Of a stretch of 11,947 bases of DNA, positions 1 to 6,970 are shown one piece after another (within the stretch, counting starts at the first letter, position 1; every line of letters starts with the position of its first letter). The stretch comes from Sulfurimonas sp. (GTDB taxonomy: Bacteria; Campylobacterota; Campylobacteria; Campylobacterales; Sulfurimonadaceae), in NCBI GenBank assembly GCA_027066935.1, contig JAMOMX010000207.1, positions 1 to 11,947 on the forward strand. The letters are read 5' to 3'. The notes below the pieces were generated by a model. It did not search any database and was not told the DNA's origin. It saw only the letters and a list, made by a program, of their open reading frames with translations. A program made the position numbers and the translations under genes.

Positions 1-500
1 TTTTACTGTTATTATTAACTGTATCAACATATGCATTAGCAGCCAGTAGTATAGAAGCTACAGATGTAATTGAAAGAACTATAAACTTTCTTCTTTTTGC
101 TGGACTTATTTGGTATTTTGTAGCTGAACCTGCGAAGGCTTACTTTACAGGTAGAAGCCAAGGGATAGCTGATGAATTGCAAAAAGTAAAAGATAGACTA
201 ATTGAATCAGATAATCTTAAAAAAAATGCAGCTGCTAAGGTAGTTAAAGCTGAAAATTTTGCTAGTGAATTAATAGAATCATCTAAAAAAGAAAATAAAA
301 TAGTTAATGATAACATCATGGCACAATGTGATATAGATTTAGCTAATTTAACTTCTCAGCAAAAAGTTCTTATGGATTTTGAGCAGCGTAAAATGGTTCG
401 TAATGTTGTAGAAAACACTATTTCAAGTTTACTTTCAGAGACAAACAATAATTTCGATCAAGAAGCTATGGCAAATGTTATTTTAAAGAAGGTGGCTTAA
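1..500 (+). CDS. atpF: F-type ATP synthase subunit b (AtpF), 5' end cut by window
   Basis: Peripheral-stalk b subunit, which anchors F1 to the membrane a subunit through a long helix and binds delta at its far end. The frame is open from base 3 to the stop at 498-500, giving 165 visible residues. The first visible residues are a run of leucines and then a small-residue stretch (TYALAASS) that looks like the end of a signal peptide. A second hydrophobic segment follows (around INFLLFAGLIWYFVAEPAKA), and then a highly charged helical region, as expected for the dimeric b stalk. The TTG at 177 lies inside the gene, so the true start is upstream of the window. Homologues in this phylum are often about 170 residues, so only a few residues should be missing. 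The stop is one base from the atpH start, which fits a co-translated operon. A paired b' gene (atpF') is likely just upstream but cannot be seen. Confidence 0.9.
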   Translation, partial: LLLLLTVSTYALAASSIEATDVIERTINFLLFAGLIWYFVAEPAKAYFTGRSQGIADELQKVKDRLIESDNLKKNAAAKVVKAENFASELIESSKKENKIVNDNIMAQCDIDLANLTSQQKVLMDFEQRKMVRNVVENTISSLLSETNNNFDQEAMANVILKKVA

Positions 501-501
501 G

Positions 502-1035
502 ATGAGTGAACTAATAGCAAAAAGATATATAAAAGCTTTAAAGCACGATCTAGACAATAAGTCATTAGAAGCTATAAGTGATATTTTTTCAAGTATTTCT
601 TTATCATTTAATGATGATAAGTTTAAAAATATTATGGGAAATCCAGCTGTAAGCACAGATGATAAAACAAATATTATATTGGATGCGGTTAAATCTGCCA
701 AATCTGAAAAAATAAATAATTTTATAAAATTGCTAGGTGAAAATAATCGTTTAAACATTATTCCATCTTTAGCAAAACAGATGAAAAAAGATATAGCAAT
801 TAGTAGTAAAGTTTATTCAGGAACTATCTATAGCAATAATGATATTGATTCAAAAGTTATTAAAAATTTAAGTGCTGGTTTAGGTAAAAAATTTGACTCT
901 AAAATAACACTTAATTTTGTTAAAAATGAGTTTGATGGTATTAAAGTAGATGTTGAAGATTTAGGTGTTGAGATTAACTTTTCAAAAACCAGAATTAACA
1001 ATCAAATAATAGAACATATTGTTAAAGCAATATAA
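502..1035 (+). CDS. atpH: F-type ATP synthase subunit delta (AtpH)
   Basis: Delta subunit (OSCP equivalent), which joins the top of the F1 head to the b stalk. It is 177 residues, the usual length for bacterial delta. It opens with MSELIAKRYIKAL, matching the family pattern of a short helix with an Ala-Lys/Arg-Tyr core, and the first ~105 residues are the helical F1-binding domain. The C-terminal part (about 146-177, starting at GIKVDVEDLG) is the beta-rich end typical of epsilonproteobacterial delta. The start ATG lies one base after the atpF stop and is preceded by AAGAAGG at 486-492 inside the atpF end, so translation is probably coupled. Identification rests on both sequence and its fixed place between atpF and atpA; delta is the least conserved F1 subunit. 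Confidence 0.93.
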   Translation: MSELIAKRYIKALKHDLDNKSLEAISDIFSSISLSFNDDKFKNIMGNPAVSTDDKTNIILDAVKSAKSEKINNFIKLLGENNRLNIIPSLAKQMKKDIAISSKVYSGTIYSNNDIDSKVIKNLSAGLGKKFDSKITLNFVKNEFDGIKVDVEDLGVEINFSKTRINNQIIEHIVKAI

Positions 1036-1040
1036 TTCAT

Positions 1041-1048
1041 GAGAGGAG
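1041..1048 (+). promoter_or_regulatory. Ribosome binding site of atpA
   Basis: GAGAGGAG lies seven bases before the GTG at 1056. It is the strongest Shine-Dalgarno match in the ATP synthase part of the window. It sits in the 20-base gap after atpH and decides for the GTG start of atpA; there is no in-frame ATG that would give the normal family N-terminus. Confidence 0.75.
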
Positions 1049-1055
1049 ATGTGTA

Positions 1056-2573
1056 GTGGTAGCAAAAATTCAGGCTGATGAGATCAGCTCAATAATTAAA
1101 GAACGTATTGACAATTTTGAATTAAATGTTGATATAAATGAAACAGGTAAGATTGTTTCTTATGCAGATGGTGTTGCTCAAGTTTACGGACTTAGCAATG
1201 TTATGGCAGGAGAGATGGTAGAGTTTGAGGATGGTATTAAAGGTTTGGTGATGAATCTTGAGGAAAGCGCAGTTGGTGTAGTTATCCTCGGTTCTGGCGA
1301 AAACCTTAAAGAGGGGATGAGTGTTAAAAGACTTGGAAAACTTCTTCGTGTACCTGTTGGTGATGCCTTACTTGGTCGTGTTGTAAATGCACTAGGTGAG
1401 CCAATTGATGGCAAAGGTCCAATTGAGACAACTGAGACTCGTTTTGTTGAGGAAAAGGCACCTGGTATTATGAATAGAAAATCTGTTCATGAGCCACTAG
1501 CAACTGGTATTAAAGCTATTGACGCACTGGTTCCAATTGGTCGTGGGCAACGTGAGCTTATTATTGGTGATAGACAAACTGGTAAAACAACTGTTGCATT
1601 AGATGCTATCATTAACCAAAAAGGTAATGGTGTTGTTTGTATCTATGTTGCAGTAGGTCAAAAAGAATCAACAGTTGCTCAAATAGTTCGTCGTTTAGAA
1701 GAACATGGTGCAATGGAGTATACAATTGTTGTATCTTCTACAGCTGCTGAAGCTGCTGCCCTTCAATTTTTAGCTCCATATACTGGTGTTGCAATGGGTG
1801 AGTATTTCCGTGATAACGCTAGACATGGTTTAATTGTATATGATGATTTATCAAAACATGCAGTTGCATATCGTGAGATGTCACTTATTCTTCGCCGTCC
1901 TCCAGGTCGTGAAGCATATCCTGGTGATGTTTTCTATATTCACTCTCGTTTATTAGAGCGTGCTGCAAAACTATGTGATGAAGATGGCGCAGGAAGTCTT
2001 ACTGCTTTACCAATTATTGAAACACAAGAGGGTGATGTTGCGGCATATATTCCAACAAATGTTATCTCTATTACTGATGGTCAAATTTTCTTAGAGACTG
2101 AACTATTTAACTCAGGTGTTCGTCCAGCAATTAATGTTGGTCTTTCAGTTTCTCGTGTTGGTGGTGCTGCTCAAATTAAAGCTACTAAGCAAGTTGCTGG
2201 TACTCTAAGACTTGACCTTGCTCAATATCGTGAACTTCAAGCATTTGCTCAATTCGCATCTGACCTTGATGAAACATCTCGTAATCAACTAGAGCGTGGG
2301 CAAAGAATGGTAGAAGTTTTAAAACAAGGTCCATTCTCTCCTCTTTCTGCTGAGAAACAAGTTCTTATTATCTTTGCTGGTAATGAAGGTTTCTTAGATG
2401 ATATGCATGCATCAAATGTAGTTAGATTTGAAGCAGAGATGTATCCATTTATAGAAGCGTCATATCCTCAAATTTTTGAAAACATTAGAAGTGCTTCAAA
2501 AGTTGATGATGATACTAAAGCATTAATGTTAAAAGCACTTGAAGAGTTTAAAGCTTCTTTTGTAGTAGCTTAA
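1056..2573 (+). CDS. atpA: F-type ATP synthase subunit alpha (AtpA)
   Basis: Alpha subunit of the F1 hexamer; binds nucleotide at non-catalytic sites and supplies an arginine to the catalytic sites on beta. It has 505 residues, near the family norm. The start is GTG, supported by a strong ribosome binding site and by the typical opening VAKIQADEISSIIKERI. Visible motifs are the P-loop GDRQTGKT (171-178), the Walker B strand LIVYDD (259-264), the alpha/beta family signature PAINVGLSVS (357-366) and the arginine finger R367 in SVSRVGGAAQ. The domain order is the usual one: N-terminal beta barrel, nucleotide-binding core, C-terminal helical bundle. Arginine is mostly CGT and glycine mostly GGT, the bias of a highly expressed gene and unlike the tol genes downstream. 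Confidence 0.99.
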   Translation: MVAKIQADEISSIIKERIDNFELNVDINETGKIVSYADGVAQVYGLSNVMAGEMVEFEDGIKGLVMNLEESAVGVVILGSGENLKEGMSVKRLGKLLRVPVGDALLGRVVNALGEPIDGKGPIETTETRFVEEKAPGIMNRKSVHEPLATGIKAIDALVPIGRGQRELIIGDRQTGKTTVALDAIINQKGNGVVCIYVAVGQKESTVAQIVRRLEEHGAMEYTIVVSSTAAEAAALQFLAPYTGVAMGEYFRDNARHGLIVYDDLSKHAVAYREMSLILRRPPGREAYPGDVFYIHSRLLERAAKLCDEDGAGSLTALPIIETQEGDVAAYIPTNVISITDGQIFLETELFNSGVRPAINVGLSVSRVGGAAQIKATKQVAGTLRLDLAQYRELQAFAQFASDLDETSRNQLERGQRMVEVLKQGPFSPLSAEKQVLIIFAGNEGFLDDMHASNVVRFEAEMYPFIEASYPQIFENIRSASKVDDDTKALMLKALEEFKASFVVA

Positions 2574-2583
2574 GGATTAATTA

Positions 2584-3474
2584 ATGGCAAACTTGAAAGA
2601 TATTCAAAGACAGATTAAGAGTGTTAGTAATACTCAAAAGACAACTCGTGCGATGAAACTTGTATCTACTGCAAAACTTCGTCGTGCAGAGGAGCTCGCA
2701 AAGCGTTCTCGTCTTTATTCTGATAAACTCAATCAGGTAATTGCCGAAATAGCTGGACGTATTAAATGTCATAAGGTTGGTGGAATTGATAATCGTTGTT
2801 TCAGCGAAGTAAAAAACCCTAAAACTGTTGACATCATTTTTGTAACTGCTGATAAAGGTTTATGTGGTGGTTTTAATATTCAAACAATTAAAGCTGTTAA
2901 CAAGCTTTTAAAAGAGTATAAAGATAAAAATGTAAAAGTGCGTTTAAGTGGTATCGGTAAAAAAGGTGTTGAATTTTATAAGTATAATGAAACTGAACTT
3001 TTTGATTCTATAATTGATTTAAGTTCAAAACCTGATAAAAAAAGATCTGATAAATTCATCAAAACTTCTATAGAAGATTTTAAAGATGGAAAAGTTGATG
3101 CTGTTCATATTATCTATAATGGATTTAAAAATATGATGACTCAAGAGTTACATGTAAACAAAGTTTTACCGGTTGATACAGATAGTGTTAATTGTGAAGT
3201 TATTGAGGCAAAATCGATGTTAGAGATTGAAGCTGAAGATGATGAGAAGATGCTTGATTCTTTAGTTAGTAGATATGTTGAATATAATATGTATTATGCA
3301 CTTATCGATTCAGTTGCTGCTGAGCATTCAGCTCGAATGCAAGCAATGGATACAGCAACAAATAATGCAAAAGACATGGTTAAAAGTTTAAATGTTCAAT
3401 TTAACAAAGCAAGACAAGCAGCTATTACTACAGAACTTATTGAGATAATAAGTGGTGTGGAGTCTATGAAATAA
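2584..3474 (+). CDS. atpG: F-type ATP synthase subunit gamma (AtpG)
   Basis: Gamma subunit, the central shaft that turns inside the alpha/beta hexamer and couples proton flow through the c ring to ATP synthesis. It is 296 residues, a little longer than the E. coli protein. The N-terminal helix (MANLKDIQRQIKSVSNTQKT, then RAMKLVSTAKLRRAEE) and the C-terminal helix ending in ITTELIEIISGVESM (281-295, the family signature) form the coiled-coil shaft. The Rossmann-like middle carries the conserved DKGLCGGFN (90-98). Three cysteines occur at 62, 72 and 204 besides the conserved C94. An AAGGA overlapping the atpA stop codon (2572-2576) serves as ribosome binding site for the ATG at 2584. The stop overlaps by one base a possible upstream start of atpD. 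Confidence 0.98.
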   Translation: MANLKDIQRQIKSVSNTQKTTRAMKLVSTAKLRRAEELAKRSRLYSDKLNQVIAEIAGRIKCHKVGGIDNRCFSEVKNPKTVDIIFVTADKGLCGGFNIQTIKAVNKLLKEYKDKNVKVRLSGIGKKGVEFYKYNETELFDSIIDLSSKPDKKRSDKFIKTSIEDFKDGKVDAVHIIYNGFKNMMTQELHVNKVLPVDTDSVNCEVIEAKSMLEIEAEDDEKMLDSLVSRYVEYNMYYALIDSVAAEHSARMQAMDTATNNAKDMVKSLNVQFNKARQAAITTELIEIISGVESMK

Positions 3475-3475
3475 T

Positions 3476-3480
3476 GGAGA
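3476..3480 (+). promoter_or_regulatory. Ribosome binding site deciding the atpD start
   Basis: GGAGA is correctly spaced for the ATG at 3486. It overlaps the alternative ATG at 3474, which shares one base with the atpG stop. The nearest GGAG for that upstream ATG (3459-3462) is about 11 bases away. Spacing and the family N-terminus (MxGKIxQVMGP) both favour 3486. Confidence 0.6.
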
Positions 3481-3485
3481 AAAAT

Positions 3486-4886
3486 ATGATTGGTAAAATT
3501 AGCCAGGTTATGGGTCCAGTTGTTGATGTTGATTTTAGTGGGTATCTTCCAGTAATCAATGAAGCAATTGAAGTTAATGTAAATGTTGAGGGTACTGAAA
3601 CTCGTTTAGTACTAGAAGTTGCAGCTCACTTAGGTGATGGTCGTGTTAGAACTATTGCGATGGATATGAGTGAGGGTTTAGTTCGTGGTATGGATGCTAC
3701 TGCTACAGGTTCACCTATTAAAGTTCCAGTTGGAGATAAGGTACTTGGTCGTATCTTTAATGTAATTGGTGAAACTATTGATGGTGGAGAAACTATTACT
3801 GATGCGCCAGAGTGGTCTATTCACCGTACACCTCCACCATTAGTTGATCAATCAACTGCAACAGAGATGTTTGAGACAGGTATCAAAGTTGTTGATCTAC
3901 TTGCTCCTTATTCTAAAGGTGGTAAAGTTGGTTTATTTGGTGGCGCTGGTGTTGGTAAAACAGTTATTATTATGGAGCTTATTCACAATGTTGCAATGGG
4001 TCATGATGGTTTATCTGTATTTGCTGGTGTTGGTGAGCGTACTCGTGAGGGGAATGACCTTTACCATGAGATGAAAGACTCAAATGTACTTGATAAAGTT
4101 GCACTTTGTTATGGTCAAATGAGTGAACCTCCAGGAGCACGTAACCGTATTGCTCTTACAGGTATCACTATGGCTGAGTATTTCCGTGATGAAAAAGGTC
4201 TAGATGTATTGATGTTTATTGATAATATCTTCCGTTTTGCACAATCAGGTTCAGAGATGTCTGCACTTCTTGGTCGTATCCCTTCAGCTGTTGGTTATCA
4301 ACCTACACTAGCTCGTGAAATGGGTGCACTTCAAGATAGAATTACATCAACTAAGACAGGTTCAATTACATCTGTTCAAGCTGTATATGTACCAGCGGAT
4401 GACTTAACAGATCCAGCTCCTGCTTCTGTTTTTGCTCACCTAGATGCAACTACAGTACTAAACCGTAAAATTGCGGAAAAAGGTATCTATCCTGCTGTTG
4501 ATCCACTAGATTCAACTTCAAGATTGCTTGATCCACAAATTATTGGTGATGAGCATTATGGTGTGGCTCGTGGTGTTCAACAAACGCTTCAAAAATATAA
4601 GGATCTTCAAGATATCATTGCGATTCTTGGTATGGATGAGCTTAGTGAAGATGACAAAAATGTTGTTGAGCGTGCTCGTAAAATTGAAAAATATCTTTCT
4701 CAACCATTCTTTGTTGCTGAAGTATTTACAGGTTCTCCTGGTAAATATGTTTCACTTGCAGATACTATCAAAGGTTTCAAAATGATTCTTGATGGCGAGT
4801 GTGATCATATGTCTGAAAATTCATTCTATATGGTTGGAAACATGGATGAAGCAATTGAAAAAGACAATAAGAATAAGAATAAGTAA
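3486..4886 (+). CDS. atpD: F-type ATP synthase subunit beta (AtpD)
   Basis: Beta subunit, the catalytic subunit that makes or hydrolyses ATP. From the ATG at 3486 it has 466 residues; an in-frame ATG at 3474 would add four (MEKN) but has a poorly placed ribosome binding site. Motifs: P-loop GGAGVGKT (152-159); GERTREGN (183-190) with the catalytic glutamate E184 and R185; Walker B LMFIDN (242-247); PAVDPLDSTS (336-345), the alpha/beta signature; and DELSEDDK (384-391), the DELSEED-type loop that contacts gamma. All catalytic residues are present. The last six residues are NKNKNK, from three copies of a six-base repeat. Codon use is that of a highly expressed gene. Confidence 0.99.
   Translation: MIGKISQVMGPVVDVDFSGYLPVINEAIEVNVNVEGTETRLVLEVAAHLGDGRVRTIAMDMSEGLVRGMDATATGSPIKVPVGDKVLGRIFNVIGETIDGGETITDAPEWSIHRTPPPLVDQSTATEMFETGIKVVDLLAPYSKGGKVGLFGGAGVGKTVIIMELIHNVAMGHDGLSVFAGVGERTREGNDLYHEMKDSNVLDKVALCYGQMSEPPGARNRIALTGITMAEYFRDEKGLDVLMFIDNIFRFAQSGSEMSALLGRIPSAVGYQPTLAREMGALQDRITSTKTGSITSVQAVYVPADDLTDPAPASVFAHLDATTVLNRKIAEKGIYPAVDPLDSTSRLLDPQIIGDEHYGVARGVQQTLQKYKDLQDIIAILGMDELSEDDKNVVERARKIEKYLSQPFFVAEVFTGSPGKYVSLADTIKGFKMILDGECDHMSENSFYMVGNMDEAIEKDNKNKNK
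4866..4883 (+). repeat. AATAAG x3 microsatellite at the atpD 3' end
   Basis: Three perfect copies of the hexamer AATAAG immediately precede the atpD stop and encode Asn-Lys three times. The unit is a whole number of codons, so changes in copy number would lengthen or shorten the tail of the beta subunit without a frameshift. Confidence 0.9.
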
Positions 4887-4902
4887 TTCATAAAGGATTA
4901 TA

Positions 4903-5295
4903 ATGGAAACATTTAAATTAGAAATCATAACTCCTAATGGTAGCATCTTTAATGATGCTGTTATTAGTGTAACTCTTCCTGGTGAAGAGGGCGAGTTTGG
5001 TGTTCTTGCACATCACTCTTCAGTCTCAACCTTACTTGAAGCAGGAGTAGTAGATATTGAAAAATCAGATAAAACAACTGAATCAGTTTTAATCAACTGG
5101 GGTGTTGTTAATGTTGATGAAGAAAAAGCTGTTGTTTTAGTTGAGGGTGCAGTTGCTATTCGTGGTGAAAGCGAAAGCGATATTGCAAAAGCCCTTGAAG
5201 ATGCTAAAGAATTAGTTAAAAGTATTGAAGATGCTGGAAATGCAATTGCATCAGTGTCGGCAAAACTTGATTCAGCAGCTCAAAAACTTTTATAA
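4903..5295 (+). CDS. atpC: F-type ATP synthase subunit epsilon (AtpC)
   Basis: Epsilon subunit, at the foot of the gamma shaft next to the c ring; in many bacteria its C-terminal helices restrain ATP hydrolysis. It has 130 residues, as expected. The N-terminal beta-sandwich (about 1-85) contains the conserved TPNG near the start, then LPGEEGEFGVLAHH (25-38). The C-terminal part (about 90-130) is two helices rich in Ala, Glu, Lys and Ser, so the full inhibitory hairpin appears to be present. AAAGGA at 4892-4897 is the ribosome binding site. The gene is the last ATP synthase cistron, and tolQ begins five bases after its stop with no visible terminator between. Confidence 0.97.
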   Translation: METFKLEIITPNGSIFNDAVISVTLPGEEGEFGVLAHHSSVSTLLEAGVVDIEKSDKTTESVLINWGVVNVDEEKAVVLVEGAVAIRGESESDIAKALEDAKELVKSIEDAGNAIASVSAKLDSAAQKLL

Positions 5296-5300
5296 TATAT

Positions 5301-5867
5301 ATGTTTAATAAAATTTTAGATTTTTATCTAATAAGCCATCCAGTTACCATCGCTGTATTAATATTATTAGCTATATATTTCGTAGTACTTAACTGGGTGT
5401 TTTTCTACAGATACTTTTCTTTAAATAATTGGCTTAAGATAGAAAATAACTCCTTTGAGGGTTTACTGCTTGGTTCGTCAAGTCTTAATAATGATTCATA
5501 TCTATTTAAGTTTTTACAGATGAATGCAAGCGCTAAAAAAGAGGTTTTAGACCTTGGTATGCTCTCTGCTACAAAAGAAGCAACAAAAGGCTTAGCTCTT
5601 ATCTCTGTATTCGCTTCTACTACCCCCTTTATTGGTTTGTTTGGTACAGTTGTCTCTATTTTAGATACTTTTACTCATATTGGTCAAAGTAGTGGAAGTA
5701 TGTCTGTTATTAGCAATGGTGTTTCAGATGCTTTAGTAGCAACAGCAGCTGGTATATTTGTAGCAATTTTTGCATATTCGTATCACCAAATTTTAAAAAG
5801 AAAGTCTTTTGATATTATTAATTTTTTGCAGATGCAAAGTGATGCGATTCTCTCAAGAAAAGATTAA
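5301..5867 (+). CDS. tolQ: Tol-Pal proton channel protein TolQ (MotA/TolQ/ExbB family)
   Basis: Inner-membrane channel component which, with TolR, turns proton flow into force on TolA. It has 188 residues and three predicted membrane segments: about 15-37, 98-122 (with TPFIGLFGTV at 108-117) and 140-163 (with ALVATAAG at 144-151). The last two are the conserved proton-channel core of the ExbB/TolQ/MotA family. The position usually occupied by glutamate before the ALxATA motif is aspartate here (D143). In this phylum the gene is often called exbB; the tolB and pal genes downstream favour the TolQ role. No Shine-Dalgarno sequence is visible, so translation is probably coupled to atpC, five bases upstream. 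Confidence 0.92.
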   Translation: MFNKILDFYLISHPVTIAVLILLAIYFVVLNWVFFYRYFSLNNWLKIENNSFEGLLLGSSSLNNDSYLFKFLQMNASAKKEVLDLGMLSATKEATKGLALISVFASTTPFIGLFGTVVSILDTFTHIGQSSGSMSVISNGVSDALVATAAGIFVAIFAYSYHQILKRKSFDIINFLQMQSDAILSRKD

Positions 5868-5869
5868 TA

Positions 5870-6262
5870 ATGCATTATGATTGGGATGAAAAACCTGAAT
5901 TAAATATTACTCCACTTGTTGATGTAATGCTTGTTCTCTTAGCAATACTTATGGTTATTGCACCAAATATCGTATATGAAGAAGCTATAAGATTACCTCA
6001 AGGTTCAACCTCAAAACAATTAGAAAAAATTCCACCTGTTCATATCTCCATTGGAAAAGATTTAGTTTTAAAAGTAAATAAAGAGATTTTTGATCTTAAT
6101 TCATTTGAAGATAATTTTTATAAATATTCAAGGAAACTTGATTTAAAAGCTACTGTTTTGATTAGTGCTGATAGAAGTTTAGATTATGGGGTTGTAATGG
6201 AAATTTTAGGTGCAGTAAAACAATCAGGTTTTACAGAGGTTTCATTAGCAACAAATGGTTAG
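5870..6262 (+). CDS. tolR: Tol-Pal protein TolR (ExbD/TolR family)
   Basis: Partner of TolQ: one membrane helix and a periplasmic domain. The 130-residue protein starts with a short cytoplasmic end, then NITPLVDVMLVLLAILMV (12-29), the family's membrane helix. D18 is the buried aspartate that carries protons in ExbD and TolR. The periplasmic domain (about 45-130) keeps the usual end, with VLISADRSLDYG and then a helix followed by GFTEVSLAT. The start lies two bases after the tolQ stop with only a weak purine stretch upstream. Its last eight bases overlap the start of the next gene, so tolQ, tolR and tolA are very likely translated together. ExbD of a TonB system is the alternative name; context favours Tol. 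Confidence 0.93.
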   Translation: MHYDWDEKPELNITPLVDVMLVLLAILMVIAPNIVYEEAIRLPQGSTSKQLEKIPPVHISIGKDLVLKVNKEIFDLNSFEDNFYKYSRKLDLKATVLISADRSLDYGVVMEILGAVKQSGFTEVSLATNG

Positions 6263-6968
6263 AAGCAACTATTATTTTTACATTAGTGGTTTAATATCTT
6301 TTACCATATTTTTTATTTTTATCTCTATGTTTATATATATGTTAATGTCAAGTGCTAAAATAAAATCCTATGCACTTAAAAAAGATAATTTCATTTCTAT
6401 TTCTTTAGATATGGTTATCCCTCAAACAACAAAAAATTTAAAAGTACAAAAGAAAAATATAGAACCAATAAGTGAAGAGATTGAGAGTGATCTTAGTATA
6501 GATGATCTTTTTAGTGATGTATCTACAAAAACTATTAAAAAGAAAAATATAAAAAATATTGATAATAAAAGATTACAAGAGCTTACTAAACGGCTAAAAA
6601 CGGCTGAGTTAAATAAAGTAGAATCGATAAATAAAAAAATAGATTCAATTCAGGACTCAAATATTGCTAAAGATACAAAGCAAAACTCTAGTGCAGATGA
6701 AGTTAATGAATATTTAGCTAAAATTCAAACAATAATATATGAAAATTTTAATCCACCTCAAAACACTCAAGGTAAATCTGCAAAAGTAGTTATTGAACTT
6801 AGTGCTATTGGTAAGATGATAGACTTTAGAATATTAAATCCATCTGATAATGAGGATTTTAATAAAGAACTAAAGAAGATAAAAAATAGATTACGAAATG
6901 TTTTGTTTCCAAGTAATCCAGACAATAAAAATTTTAGATTAATTACAATTATAACATCTAAGGAATAA
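6255..6968 (+). CDS. tolA: TolA/TonB-like energy-transducing protein
   Basis: Likely TolA of this Tol-Pal set: the protein that spans the periplasm and carries force from TolQR to TolB/Pal at the outer membrane. The 237 residues show one N-terminal membrane helix (about 9-31) and a lysine-, asparagine- and serine-rich extended linker (about 40-148). A C-terminal domain (about 149-237) opens with VNEYLAKIQTIIYENFNPP and has KVVIELSAIGKMIDFRIL (177-194), which fits the TonB/TolA C-terminal fold. The linker is much shorter than the E. coli TolA helix and lacks a clear proline-rich TonB box region. It overlaps tolR by eight bases. Identity rests on architecture and position more than on sequence, so a TonB-type name remains possible. 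Confidence 0.8.
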   Translation: MVRSNYYFYISGLISFTIFFIFISMFIYMLMSSAKIKSYALKKDNFISISLDMVIPQTTKNLKVQKKNIEPISEEIESDLSIDDLFSDVSTKTIKKKNIKNIDNKRLQELTKRLKTAELNKVESINKKIDSIQDSNIAKDTKQNSSADEVNEYLAKIQTIIYENFNPPQNTQGKSAKVVIELSAIGKMIDFRILNPSDNEDFNKELKKIKNRLRNVLFPSNPDNKNFRLITIITSKE

Positions 6969-6970
6969 AT

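Noticed and set aside
177..500. A shorter 107-residue gene starting at TTG 177
   Set aside because: The frame is open to the window start and the upstream residues carry the membrane anchor of AtpF, so the TTG is internal.
483..758. A 91-codon minus-strand frame across atpH
   Set aside because: Antisense shadow in AT-rich coding DNA with no recognisable motif.
3844..4785. Two extra plus-strand frames inside atpD
   Set aside because: They are leucine- and valine-rich shadows in another frame of a highly conserved gene.
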